From Pollutimonas bauzanensis (GTDB taxonomy: Bacteria; Pseudomonadota; Gammaproteobacteria; Burkholderiales; Burkholderiaceae_B): DNA of 64,000 nt. Positions 44,073 to 52,703 of the stretch are shown here, piece after piece. The position numbers were made by a program, and so were the translations under genes. The notes beneath the pieces were generated by a model. It saw nothing but the letters and a program-made list of their open reading frames with translations. It searched no databases and was not told the origin of the DNA. The stretch lies in assembly GCF_900129885.1 (NCBI RefSeq), contig NZ_FQXE01000004.1, positions 124,001 to 188,000 on the forward strand. Reading direction: 5' to 3'. How positions within the stretch are numbered: the stretch's first letter is position 1; each line of letters starts with the position of its first letter.

Positions 44073-45410
44073 ATGAAAACCACAGAAAGCCTTGCGCGCT
44101 TCGTCAGCGAATATGACACGCGCCGCATACCGGACGCGGTGCGCCATCAGGCCATACGCAGCCTGGTCAACTGGGCCGGCTGCGCGCTGGGCGGCGCGCG
44201 GCATCCCGCGGTGGAAAATGCGCTGGCTGCGTTCCGCCCATTCATCGGGCCAGCGCAGGCGTCGATACTGGGCCGCCCGGAACGGGTGGACGCCCTGCAC
44301 GCCGCCTTGTTCAATGGCATCAGCTCGCATGTCCTCGATTTCGACGACACGCACCTGGCCACATTGGTGCACCCGAGCGGGCCCGTGCTATCCGCCCTGC
44401 TGGCATTTGCGCAATACCATCCCATAGACGGCAAGACATTCGTGGACGCCATCGTATTCGGCATCGAAGTCGAATGCCGCGTCGCCATGGGCGTCGGCCC
44501 GGCCCATTATGACGCGGGCTGGCACGTGACAGGCACCGCGGGCGGTTTCGGCGCCGCCGCCGCGGTCGGACGGGCCCTGAAGCTGGACGCGAAGCTCATG
44601 GCCTGGGCCTTTGGCATTGTCGCAACGCAGGCAGCCGGCCTGCGCGAAATGTTCGGCACCATGTGCAAGAGCCTGCATCCGGGCCGGGCGGCGCAGAGCG
44701 GGCTGAGCGCGGTCCTGCTGGCCCGGGCCGGCTTCACCAGCTCGAGCCGGGCCATTGAAGCGCCGCGCGGCTTTGCGCATGTGCTGTCCTCGGATCCGCA
44801 ATTGGCCGATGCAACCAGCGGCCTCGGGGAACAATGGCAGACGCTGGCCAACAGCTTCAAGCCCTATGCTTGCGGCGTGGTGATTCATCCCATCATAGAT
44901 GGATGCCTGGCGCTGAGCTCCGCGCAGGCTTACGCGCCGGACGAGATCGAACAGGTCGCGCTGCAAGTCCACCCCCTCGTACTGGAACTTACCGGAAAGA
45001 CTCAGCCGCTGACCGGGCTCGAAGGCAAGTTCAGTGTGTTTCATTCAGCCGCCATTGCGCTGTTGAAGGGAAGCAGCACGGCCTGGAACTACTCGGACCA
45101 GGCCGTCAGGGATCCCGCCGTGATCGCATTGCGCGAACGCGTGACGGCGCAACCCCAGGCGGGCATGCGCGAGGACGAGGCCCGCATAACCATCAGGCTG
45201 AAAAACGGCCAGACAATAGCGCATCACGTCGAACATGCGCTGGGCAGCCTGGAGCGGCCCATGAGCGATAGCGACCTGAGCGGAAAATTCAAGGATCTCG
45301 CCCGGGACATCTGGCCGGCCGGCCAGATGGAAGAAGCGCTGGCGCTATGCTGGCGCGCCGACACGCTGGCGGATGCCGGCGAAATCGGAAACCGGCTGGC
45401 GGCGCCATGA
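44073..45410 (+). CDS. MmgE/PrpD family protein
   Basis: This 445-residue protein belongs to the 2-methylcitrate dehydratase/aconitate decarboxylase superfamily. Characteristic parts are SHVLDFDDTHL, HPSGPVLSALLAFAQ and GWHVTGTAGGFGAAAAVGRALKLD. It has an all-alpha N-terminal domain and a smaller C-terminal domain. Family enzymes dehydrate or decarboxylate tricarboxylic acids. With a Bug receptor in front it would act on an imported di- or tricarboxylate, perhaps released from an amide by the amidase. The substrate is unknown. Confidence 0.9.
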   Translation: MKTTESLARFVSEYDTRRIPDAVRHQAIRSLVNWAGCALGGARHPAVENALAAFRPFIGPAQASILGRPERVDALHAALFNGISSHVLDFDDTHLATLVHPSGPVLSALLAFAQYHPIDGKTFVDAIVFGIEVECRVAMGVGPAHYDAGWHVTGTAGGFGAAAAVGRALKLDAKLMAWAFGIVATQAAGLREMFGTMCKSLHPGRAAQSGLSAVLLARAGFTSSSRAIEAPRGFAHVLSSDPQLADATSGLGEQWQTLANSFKPYACGVVIHPIIDGCLALSSAQAYAPDEIEQVALQVHPLVLELTGKTQPLTGLEGKFSVFHSAAIALLKGSSTAWNYSDQAVRDPAVIALRERVTAQPQAGMREDEARITIRLKNGQTIAHHVEHALGSLERPMSDSDLSGKFKDLARDIWPAGQMEEALALCWRADTLADAGEIGNRLAAP

Positions 45411-45417
45411 ACGGCCG

Positions 45418-45438
45418 CGGCCCCTAGCGCCGGGGCCG
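45418..45438. terminator. GC stem-loop between convergent MmgE and EamA genes
   Basis: CGGCCCC (45418-45424) pairs with GGGGCCG (45432-45438) around a 7-base loop in the 13-base gap, extending into the EamA 3' end. It is a weak bidirectional terminator candidate. Confidence 0.3.
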
Positions 45439-46323
45439 GCGCGTGCCCAGGTAGGTGCCAAGCAGGATGCCCAGCAGCCCGAGCAGATGCCACGCGGTGA
45501 AGGGCTCGCCCAGCAGAAGCAGGGCGAAGCCCACGCCGAAAACCGGAATCCAGTACTGGAACAGGGAAGTACGCGCGACGCCCAGTTCGGCGATGGCCCG
45601 GTTCCACAGCATATTGCACATGGCTGTCGCCACGATGCCCGAAAACAGGATCAGGACCCATGGCCACAAGCCGGGCGCAAGCAGTATCCGGAGGTTCAGG
45701 GCGACGGCATCGCTCAGGAACAAGTGCAGGCACAGCAGCGCGGCCCCCAGGGTGTAGATGATGCTGCTGATGACCAGCGCGTTGAATTGCCGCGCCAGGG
45801 CCTGGATCAGCATGCCGCCCGCCACGAAGCTGAACATGGCTGCGGATACCTGCGCATCGCCCCAGCCGGCTTCCGACAGGGCCGCCTGCGGCCCGCTCAA
45901 GACGACCGCGAATACGCCGCCAAAGCCCAGGGCAATGCCAAGCAGCCGCAGGCCGGTCAGCGATTCGCGAAAGACGATCGCCGCCAGGACGGACGCCACC
46001 AGGGGGCTCAAGGCCATGATCAGCGATGAATTGGTGGCGCTGGCCGTCTGCATGCCGCGGGTGAACAGGATCTGGTTGCCGTAGACCATCAATACCGAGC
46101 AAAGCATGAAGCGCAGCCACTGCCCCGGGGAGATGCCGAGCAGGCCTGCCGGGCGCCGGGACCATGCCAGCGTCAGGTTGATGACGAGCGCCGCGAGCAC
46201 CATGCGTATGCAGGCGATCAGCAGGGGGTCCAGGTAGGCTGTCAGTACCTTGATGGCTGAAATATTCAAGCCCCAAATAGCCATGGTGCCGATCAACAGC
46301 AACTGCGTTCTGACAGGATTCAT
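45424..46323 (-). CDS. EamA/DMT family transporter
   Basis: The 299-residue inner-membrane protein has ten predicted helices in two EamA repeats (about residues 5-140 and 150-290). The first repeat contains LDPLLIACIRMVLAALVI and the second contains NALVISSIIYTLGAALLC. Members export amino acids or other metabolites. Its neighbours on either side belong to other units, and it is 143 bases downstream of the dihydrolipoyl dehydrogenase gene on the same strand, so it may be its own unit. The substrate is unknown. Confidence 0.88.
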   Translation of the reverse strand: MNPVRTQLLLIGTMAIWGLNISAIKVLTAYLDPLLIACIRMVLAALVINLTLAWSRRPAGLLGISPGQWLRFMLCSVLMVYGNQILFTRGMQTASATNSSLIMALSPLVASVLAAIVFRESLTGLRLLGIALGFGGVFAVVLSGPQAALSEAGWGDAQVSAAMFSFVAGGMLIQALARQFNALVISSIIYTLGAALLCLHLFLSDAVALNLRILLAPGLWPWVLILFSGIVATAMCNMLWNRAIAELGVARTSLFQYWIPVFGVGFALLLLGEPFTAWHLLGLLGILLGTYLGTRRPRR

Positions 46324-46434
46324 TGAGGGCTTGAGGAATATCCGGGTTTGCCATAAGCATATCAGCTATGGCGCTCCTTGTGCCGGCCGCGGCTGTTTGG
46401 CGGCGGCGCAGCCCCTTGCGCGCGCCTGGGCCGG

Positions 46435-46450
46435 CATCGGCATGCCGATG
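46435..46450. terminator. 16-bp palindrome after the dehydrogenase operon
   Basis: CATCGGCATGCCGATG is a perfect palindrome, flanked by further GC-rich pairing bases with a one-base offset. It starts 17 bases after the stop of the dihydrolipoyl dehydrogenase gene in transcript direction. It is probably a transcript-end structure; no U-tract is present. A protein-binding site for the EamA gene is the alternative. Confidence 0.4.
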
Positions 46451-46466
46451 CGCCCGGGCGCCAATT

Positions 46467-47855
46467 TCATATGTGCAAGGCCCTATCGTATGCCGACAAG
46501 ACCGCTTCGTGCATCGCCTCGGACTGGGTGGGATGCGGAAAAATGGCGCGCATCAATTCGGCCTCGGTGGTTTCCAGCTCGGTGGCGACCACATAGCCCT
46601 GGATCATCTCCGTTACCTCGTCGCCAACCATGTGGGCGCCCAGCAATTCACCCGAATCGGCATCCATCAGCACTTTGACGAAGCCTCCCGTCGCGCCCAG
46701 CGCTATGGCCTTGCCGTTGGCCGAGAACGGGAATTTCCCCACCCTCACGGAGTGTCCGCGCTCCCGCGCCTGCCTTTCCGTGAGGCCCACATGGGCCACC
46801 TGCGGATGGCTGTAAGTGCACGCCGGCACGCGGTCGACATGCATGGGCTGCGGATCCAGGCCAGCGATTTTCTCGATGCAAAGAATGGCTTCGTGCGAGG
46901 CCTTGTGCGCCAGCCATGGCGCCCCGGCCACGTCCCCTATGGCATAGACGCCGGGCTCGTGCGTCGCGCCGAAAGCATCGGTCAGGATATGGGATTTTTC
47001 CAGCCTGACGGCGCTGCCTTCCAGCCCGAGGTCTTCGACATTGCCGACGATGCCCGCCGCGACCAGCACGACATCCACCGTTATCGTGGCGGGATGGGGG
47101 CCGTCCAGCCGGACCTCCCATGCCTTGCCCTGGCGCCGGGCCGCCGCGACCCGGCTTCCCACGTGAAGCCTGATGCCCTGCGCGCCCAAAGCGTCGCCCA
47201 TGTAGGCCGAGATTTCTTCGTCCTCGCCAGGCAGTATCCGGTCGGCCACTTCCACGACATGCACCCCGGATCCCAGCGCATGGTAGAAGCTGGCGAACTC
47301 TATGCCTATCGCCCCCCCGCCTATCACCAGCAGGCGCTCGGGCAGAAAGGCCGGCGTCAAGGCCTCGCGGTAATACCACACGCTTTCGCCATCGGCCTCG
47401 AACCCGGGAAGGCGGCGGGCGCGGGCGCCGGTAGCCAGGACGATATGCCTGGCCGCCACCAGGGAATCGCCGCCGCTGCCGACCTGCAAGCGGCCGCCGC
47501 CCGCCAGCCGGGCGCGGCCCTTGATCACCGTGATCCGGTTTTTTTTCATCAAGTGCGCCACGCCGCGCTGCAGCTGCCCCGCCACGGCCCGCGAACGGGC
47601 GACCATGGCGGACAAATCGACGGCCGGCTCTGCGGCCTTCACGCCGAACTGCGCCGCGTCGCGCACCAGGCGCAATACGTCGGCGCAACGCAGCAATGCC
47701 TTGGTGGGAATACACCCCCAGTTCAGGCAAACGCCGCCCAGCTGGTCTTGTTCCACCAGGGCCGTGCGCATGCCCAATTGGGCGGACCGGATGGCGGCCA
47801 CATACCCGCCGGGCCCGCCACCCACCACTACCACATCGAATTCTGAATGTTGCAT
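46467..47855 (-). CDS. lpdA: dihydrolipoyl dehydrogenase (E3)
   Basis: This is a 462-residue flavoprotein disulfide reductase. The FAD motif is GGGPGG at residues 12-17. The redox disulfide is Cys43/Cys48 in GGVCLNWGCIPTK. The C-terminal His441-Glu446 pair lies in FPHPTQSE. It reoxidises the lipoyl group of E2 using NAD+. It is 7 bases after the E2 gene and is the last gene of the long operon, completing a dedicated 2-oxoacid/acetoin-type dehydrogenase complex. Housekeeping E3 genes are normally elsewhere. Confidence 0.95.
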   Translation of the reverse strand: MQHSEFDVVVVGGGPGGYVAAIRSAQLGMRTALVEQDQLGGVCLNWGCIPTKALLRCADVLRLVRDAAQFGVKAAEPAVDLSAMVARSRAVAGQLQRGVAHLMKKNRITVIKGRARLAGGGRLQVGSGGDSLVAARHIVLATGARARRLPGFEADGESVWYYREALTPAFLPERLLVIGGGAIGIEFASFYHALGSGVHVVEVADRILPGEDEEISAYMGDALGAQGIRLHVGSRVAAARRQGKAWEVRLDGPHPATITVDVVLVAAGIVGNVEDLGLEGSAVRLEKSHILTDAFGATHEPGVYAIGDVAGAPWLAHKASHEAILCIEKIAGLDPQPMHVDRVPACTYSHPQVAHVGLTERQARERGHSVRVGKFPFSANGKAIALGATGGFVKVLMDADSGELLGAHMVGDEVTEMIQGYVVATELETTEAELMRAIFPHPTQSEAMHEAVLSAYDRALHI

Positions 47856-47862
47856 CGCGCGC

Positions 47863-49146
47863 TCACACCAAGGCTGCCAAGGGATTTTCGACCAGGCGCT
47901 TGAATACCGCCAGCCATTTCGCGGCCAGCGCGCCGTCGATGGCGCGATGGTCGACCGACAGGGTCACCGACATCACCGCCGCCGCCACCAGCGCCCCATC
48001 GCTGACGACAGGCCGCTGCTCAACGGCCCCGACGGCCAGGATGGCGGCCTGCGGCGGATTGATGATGGCGGCGAATTCCTGCACGCCGAACATGCCCAGA
48101 TTGCTGACGGTAAAGCTGCCGCCCTGGTATTCGTGCGCGGCAAGCTTGCCCTGGCGGGCGCGCCGCGCCAGTTCGGCGATCTCGGCGCTGACCAGGGATA
48201 GCGGCTTGGCGTCGACATTCAGCACGACCGGTGTGATCAGTCCGGCGCCGGTGGACACCGCCACCGCCACATCCACTTTTTCATAGCGGCGCAGGGCGGC
48301 ATCCGTCCAGCTGACATTCATCGCCGGCAGTTCGCGCAAGGCGGCGCCGACAGCCTTGACGATGATGTCATTGACGGAAATCCGCCGCGCGGCGCCGGCA
48401 TTTATCTGCTTGCGCAAGGCAAGCAGGCTGTCCATGCGGCAGTCGGCGCGCAGATAGAAATGCGGGATCGTGGATTTGCTTTCCGACAGGCGCCGCGCAA
48501 TCGTGCGCCGCATGCTGGAGTGCGGGACGTCGAGATAGGCCTGGGACGCCCCTGCGGAAGCGGAAGCCGGAGCTTCCGGCGCGGCCGCGGGCGGCGTTTT
48601 CGCCACCGGAGCGGCAAAGGCGGCTGCCTGCACATCGCGCTTGATGATGCGGCCGCGCGGGCCGCTGCCGGTCAGCGCCAGCAAGTCTATGCCGCCGTCG
48701 CGAGCCAGGCGCCGCGCCAGCGGACTGGCAAAAACCCGTACACGCGCCGGCGCCGCATTCGCCTCGCCGCCCGCGCGGGGCGCCGGTGCCGGTGCCGGTG
48801 CCGGGGCCGGGGCCAGGGCTGCGGCGTCCTGCCGCGGACGCTCGCCGGCGGGCGCCGCGGCCACGCCCTGGCCGGCCAGCAGCGCATCGATATCGACATC
48901 TTTCTCGCCCGCGGCGTACAGGACGGCGATGGCTGCCCCGACGTCGGCATCCCGCCCGGCGTCGACGAGGATCTTGCCCAGCACGCCAGCCTCATCGGCG
49001 GTGAATTCAATGACGGCTTTCTCGGTTTCGATCTCGGCCAGGCAGTCGCCGACGGCGACGGCCTGGCCTTCTTTCTTGGCCCAGGACGCAATGGTCGCCG
49101 ATGTGGCATTCGCCGCGACTCCCGGCATGCGGATGAGTGTTGCCAT
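47863..49146 (-). CDS. dihydrolipoamide acyltransferase (E2) of a 2-oxoacid/acetoin-type complex
   Basis: The 427-residue protein has one lipoyl domain (residues 1-77, lipoyl Lys43 in ETEKAVIE) and a Pro/Ala-rich linker. A peripheral-subunit-binding domain follows (about 128-165, FASPLARRLARDGGIDLLALTGSGPRGRI), then the catalytic domain ending with VDHRAIDGA (His400, Asp404). It transfers the acyl group from E1 to CoA. The gene is 1 base from the VOC gene. Whether it belongs to pyruvate, branched-chain or acetoin-type complexes cannot be settled by eye. Confidence 0.92.
   Translation of the reverse strand: MATLIRMPGVAANATSATIASWAKKEGQAVAVGDCLAEIETEKAVIEFTADEAGVLGKILVDAGRDADVGAAIAVLYAAGEKDVDIDALLAGQGVAAAPAGERPRQDAAALAPAPAPAPAPAPRAGGEANAAPARVRVFASPLARRLARDGGIDLLALTGSGPRGRIIKRDVQAAAFAAPVAKTPPAAAPEAPASASAGASQAYLDVPHSSMRRTIARRLSESKSTIPHFYLRADCRMDSLLALRKQINAGAARRISVNDIIVKAVGAALRELPAMNVSWTDAALRRYEKVDVAVAVSTGAGLITPVVLNVDAKPLSLVSAEIAELARRARQGKLAAHEYQGGSFTVSNLGMFGVQEFAAIINPPQAAILAVGAVEQRPVVSDGALVAAAVMSVTLSVDHRAIDGALAAKWLAVFKRLVENPLAALV
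48783..48812. repeat. hexanucleotide tract in the E2 linker
   Basis: Five tandem copies of CCGGKG (three CCGGTG, two CCGGGG) encode an Ala-Pro run in the flexible linker of E2. Slippage would add or remove two residues in frame. Confidence 0.75.
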
Positions 49147-49147
49147 T

Positions 49148-49633
49148 TCAGCTCCTCCCCTTCGCCAGGTCCGGGCGATAGCTCGTTATGTCTTCATACT
49201 GCACCAGTTCCAGCACATTGCCTTCGGGGTCGCGGCAGAAGGCGAGGTATACGCCAGGGCGCACTTCGATATGCCGGCCGCCCGTCATGAATTCGATGCC
49301 TTCGTCCAGCAGGCGCCGGATGGCGGCTTCGATATCCGCGACGATGAAGGTCAGATAGGTCGCATTGGACCGGTCCAGTATGTATGCCGCCGGCTCATGT
49401 CCGGCCGCGGGCGCATTCGGAGCGAGCAGCTTGATGCGCTCGCCATATGAAGTCTGCAGGCGAACGACGGTATAGCCGCCGGCGGACAGCGCCGACGCGG
49501 CCGACTTTTCAGCCGGCACGGCGAACTCGCTGACAAAGGCGAAGCCGAGCGCCTCTTCGTAGAATCGCCGCAAGCGCGGCAAGTCGCGGCAGGCGATGCC
49601 CACTTCCAGCGGCGCGGTCATTTCGAATTTCAT
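49148..49633 (-). CDS. VOC family protein lacking usual His ligands
   Basis: This 161-residue protein has two VOC modules (LEVGIACRDLPRLRRFYEEALG and ATYLTFIVADIEAAI). At the two places where metal-binding His is common it reads Glu/Val and Thr. Only the C-terminal Glu in GNVLELVQYED is retained, so it may not be a metalloenzyme. It is encoded between E1 and E2 with a 10-base and a 1-base gap, which is unusual for a dehydrogenase complex. It may be an isomerase or epimerase preparing the substrate, or a binding protein. Confidence 0.82.
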   Translation of the reverse strand: MKFEMTAPLEVGIACRDLPRLRRFYEEALGFAFVSEFAVPAEKSAASALSAGGYTVVRLQTSYGERIKLLAPNAPAAGHEPAAYILDRSNATYLTFIVADIEAAIRRLLDEGIEFMTGGRHIEVRPGVYLAFCRDPEGNVLELVQYEDITSYRPDLAKGRS

Positions 49634-49643
49634 GGAGTTCTCC

Positions 49644-51845
49644 TCAAGCTTTCTGAATATCCGCGCCCTGATCGCGCATGACTTGCTTCAATCCCTCGAC
49701 CACCTCCTCGGTACGGGCGCAAGCGGCGCGCTCCAGTACCTTGGAAATGCTGGGCGACGCTTCGCCGCCCGCGACCCGCTGGACCGGCTGATCCAGCCAA
49801 TCGAAAAAGCGCCTCTGGATTTCATCGGACAGCCAGGCGCCATATGAGACGCCTTGCGCGCCTTGCTCGACGATCAGGACATTATTGGTCTTCCGTATGC
49901 TCTTCCCGATCGTTTCCCAGTCTATGCTTGCGCGGTCCAGCCAGCGCAGGTCTATCACCTCGGCGTCGACGCCGGCTTGTTCGGCGGCCTCCAGCGAATG
50001 CGCCACCATCGACAGATAGGTCAGGACGGTGACGTCCTTGCCGCCGCGGCGCACGGCCGCCTTGCCGAACGGCGTCTGGTAGTCGAAGTCGTCGACAGGC
50101 GCCGGGCCGCTGGAGGCATACAAGTCCACATGCTCGATGACCAGCACCGGATCTTCCAGGGCCAGGGCGGCATTCATCAGGCCCACATAATCGAAAGGCG
50201 TCGACGCCGCCACGATGCGCCATCCCGGACTGGTGGCGAAAATGCCCGCCGGGTCCATCGAGTGCTGCGAACCGTAGCCGGTGCCCATCGCCACCTTGGT
50301 GCGCAGCACCAGCGGCACATCGATGCCGCCGCCAAACATATGGCGCGCCTTGCCTATCTGATTGAATACCTGGTCGGCGGCCACCCACATGAAGTCGGGA
50401 TACATGAACTCGACAACCGGCTTGAAGCGCCCGTCCATCGCCATCCCGCCGCCCAGGCCGACAAAGGCGTTCTCGCTGATGGGCGTGCCCAGGACGCGTT
50501 CTGGGAACTTGTCCTTGAGGCCACGGGTCGCGCCATTCGTGCCGCCCTTGAGGCGATGCACGTCCTCGCCCATGACGACGACGCTGGGATCGCTTTCCAT
50601 GCGGCGCTCCATCACGTCGGCCACCAGATCGATGAACTTGCGGTTTTCCAGCTTGCCCTTGAAGGTATCCTGCTCTTCGGTGCGAGCCCCCGCCAATTCG
50701 CTCAAGTCGCCGCGCAGGCCGATATCGCGAAAGCCCGGTTCCGGCCAGAGGTCCGGGCGTATGCGGAGTGCCCCCGCCTTGCCGGCCGGATCGGTCTCAG
50801 TCAGGGCGCCCACCGCCCGCCGCATGGATTCCCGCATGCGCGCGCGCAGGTCCGTGATGTCCTGCTCGCCTATGAGTCCCCGCTTCTGCATCTGGCGGCC
50901 CAGCATGTCCAGGGGATCGCGTTCGCGCCAGGCCTGCTCTTCCTCCTTGCTGCGATAGCCGAAGGCGCTGCCCGGAAAGCCGCCATTCTGATGGAAGAAG
51001 CGATACACATCGGCCTCGATGATGGTTGGGCCCCTGCCCGCCCGCATGTGCCCGAGCGCCTGCTCCATGGCCAGATGCACCGCCAGGGGATCCATGCCAT
51101 CCACTTTCCAGCTGGGAATGTTGAAGGCCAGTCCGCGCGCCGACAGGCGCGGTTCGGCCGTGGCTTCCTCCACGCTGGTCGATACGGCATAGCGATTGTT
51201 TTCGATGAAGAAACATAAAGGCAGCTTCCAGGCCGCCGCAAGGTTCATGGTTTCCAGCACGGACCCGATATTGATGGCGCCATCGCCGAAGTATGTCACG
51301 GCGACCGCATCGGTGCCGGCATGCTTGTGCGCCCATGCGGCGCCGGCCGCCAGCGGCACGCCGCCGCCAACGATGGCGTTGGTGCCGAGCACGCCGGCCT
51401 CCTCCCAGCGCAAGTGCATGGAGCCGCCGCGGCCGCGGCAGAAGCCCTGCGCCAGGCCGAGGATTTCGGCCAGCGTGCGCTGCAGCAAGACATCGACCTC
51501 GGCGCTGAGGCCGGCACGGGGGTCTATGCCGCCGGGCGTGACATACGCCAGCGCCTTGCTCAGAAACTGATGATGCCCGCGGTGCGAGCCATTGATCTGG
51601 TCGGCGGCGGTCAGCGCCACGATGGAGCCGGCCGCGCCGCCTTCCTGGCCTATGCTGGAATGCGCCGGCCCGTGCACCAGGCCGGCCATGGCGAGGTCCA
51701 CCACGGTTTCTTCGAATGCGCGTATCAAATGCAAGTGGGACAGCAGCGTGCCCAGCAGTTTGGGGTCGGCCTTTTTCCAATCCGCTTCGGTGCTGCGCAA
51801 CGCTACCCACTTGGAAGCGGGGGACAGCGCAATGGTTTCTGACAT
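49644..51845 (-). CDS. fused E1 alpha/beta component of a thiamine-dependent 2-oxoacid or acetoin dehydrogenase
   Basis: This 733-residue single chain combines E1 alpha (about 25-370) and E1 beta (about 390-730). The ThDP motif begins GDG at residues 187-189 and ends NN at 216-217. The beta half contains VVVMGEDVHRLKGG, GLGGGMAMDGRFKPVVEFMYPDF and MDPAGIFA. It decarboxylates a 2-oxoacid, or cleaves a 2-hydroxyketone, and passes the acyl group to E2 lipoate. The fused form is less common than separate subunits. Co-transcription with an importer and SDR argues for a catabolic rather than central pyruvate role. Confidence 0.9.
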   Translation of the reverse strand: MSETIALSPASKWVALRSTEADWKKADPKLLGTLLSHLHLIRAFEETVVDLAMAGLVHGPAHSSIGQEGGAAGSIVALTAADQINGSHRGHHQFLSKALAYVTPGGIDPRAGLSAEVDVLLQRTLAEILGLAQGFCRGRGGSMHLRWEEAGVLGTNAIVGGGVPLAAGAAWAHKHAGTDAVAVTYFGDGAINIGSVLETMNLAAAWKLPLCFFIENNRYAVSTSVEEATAEPRLSARGLAFNIPSWKVDGMDPLAVHLAMEQALGHMRAGRGPTIIEADVYRFFHQNGGFPGSAFGYRSKEEEQAWRERDPLDMLGRQMQKRGLIGEQDITDLRARMRESMRRAVGALTETDPAGKAGALRIRPDLWPEPGFRDIGLRGDLSELAGARTEEQDTFKGKLENRKFIDLVADVMERRMESDPSVVVMGEDVHRLKGGTNGATRGLKDKFPERVLGTPISENAFVGLGGGMAMDGRFKPVVEFMYPDFMWVAADQVFNQIGKARHMFGGGIDVPLVLRTKVAMGTGYGSQHSMDPAGIFATSPGWRIVAASTPFDYVGLMNAALALEDPVLVIEHVDLYASSGPAPVDDFDYQTPFGKAAVRRGGKDVTVLTYLSMVAHSLEAAEQAGVDAEVIDLRWLDRASIDWETIGKSIRKTNNVLIVEQGAQGVSYGAWLSDEIQRRFFDWLDQPVQRVAGGEASPSISKVLERAACARTEEVVEGLKQVMRDQGADIQKA

Positions 51846-51878
51846 GAAATTGATCTCCAGACGGGTAGTTGCGGATAT

Positions 51879-52703
51879 TCAGATGTAGCTGTAGGCGGAC
51901 CATCCGCCATCGGCCACGACGACATGGCCGTTGATGAAGGAGGCGTGCTCGGACGCCAGGAACAGGGCCAGGGCCGCGATTTCCTGCGGCTCGCCAAGCC
52001 GGCCCAGCGGCGTCCGGCGCGCCAGCGCCTCGACATTCATGCGTCCCGCCTTGACCAGTTCGTCGACCAGGTCGGTCTTGACATACCCTGGCGCGATGGC
52101 ATTGACCCTCAGGCCCAGCCTGCCCCATTCGATCGCCATGACCTTGGTCAGCATGGCCACCGCCGCTTTGCTGGTGCAATAGGCGGCGCGCTCGGGAGCG
52201 GCCACGACGCCGTACATGGAAGAAATGTTCAGGATGACGCCATGGGCCTGCCCGACCATGTGCCGCGCCACCGCCTGGGCGCAATAGAAAACGCCATTCA
52301 CGTTGATGTCCATGGCCCTGCGCCAGTCGGCGCCCGTCAGCTCCAGTGTGGGCTGGTTCATGGAAATCCCGGCATTGTTAAGCAGTATGTCGATGCCCCC
52401 GAAAGCCGCCGCGGCGCCGGCTACGGCATCCTGGACCGCCTGCTCGTCATTGACGGGCGCGGCATAGGTCTGCACCGCGATCCCGGGAAATAATGCCAGC
52501 AGCTCGCCGCGGGCCTGCTCCAGGCTCAGCGGATTGATATCCAGCAGGGCCAGGCGGGCGCCGTTGGCGGCGAAGGCCAGGGCCATGGCGCGTCCGATGC
52601 CGCTGCCTGCGCCGGTGATGAATACCGCCTTATGCGCGAGATCCAGGAAAGACTTGCCTTGCGCCAGGCGCGCAAGGACCTCTGCAGACATGGTGTTCGT
52701 CAT
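51879..52703 (-). CDS. short-chain dehydrogenase/reductase (SDR)
   Basis: The protein is 274 residues from the ATG at 52703, overlapping the LivF-like gene by 4 bases; a longer frame to 53072 lies inside that gene. TGAGSGIGRAMAL is the NAD(P) motif, NNAGIS the second, and YCTSKAA holds the catalytic Tyr and Lys. It likely interconverts an alcohol and a ketone. Placed between importer and E1 genes, it may generate the 2-oxo or ketol substrate of the complex. Confidence 0.9.
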   Translation of the reverse strand: MTNTMSAEVLARLAQGKSFLDLAHKAVFITGAGSGIGRAMALAFAANGARLALLDINPLSLEQARGELLALFPGIAVQTYAAPVNDEQAVQDAVAGAAAAFGGIDILLNNAGISMNQPTLELTGADWRRAMDINVNGVFYCAQAVARHMVGQAHGVILNISSMYGVVAAPERAAYCTSKAAVAMLTKVMAIEWGRLGLRVNAIAPGYVKTDLVDELVKAGRMNVEALARRTPLGRLGEPQEIAALALFLASEHASFINGHVVVADGGWSAYSYI

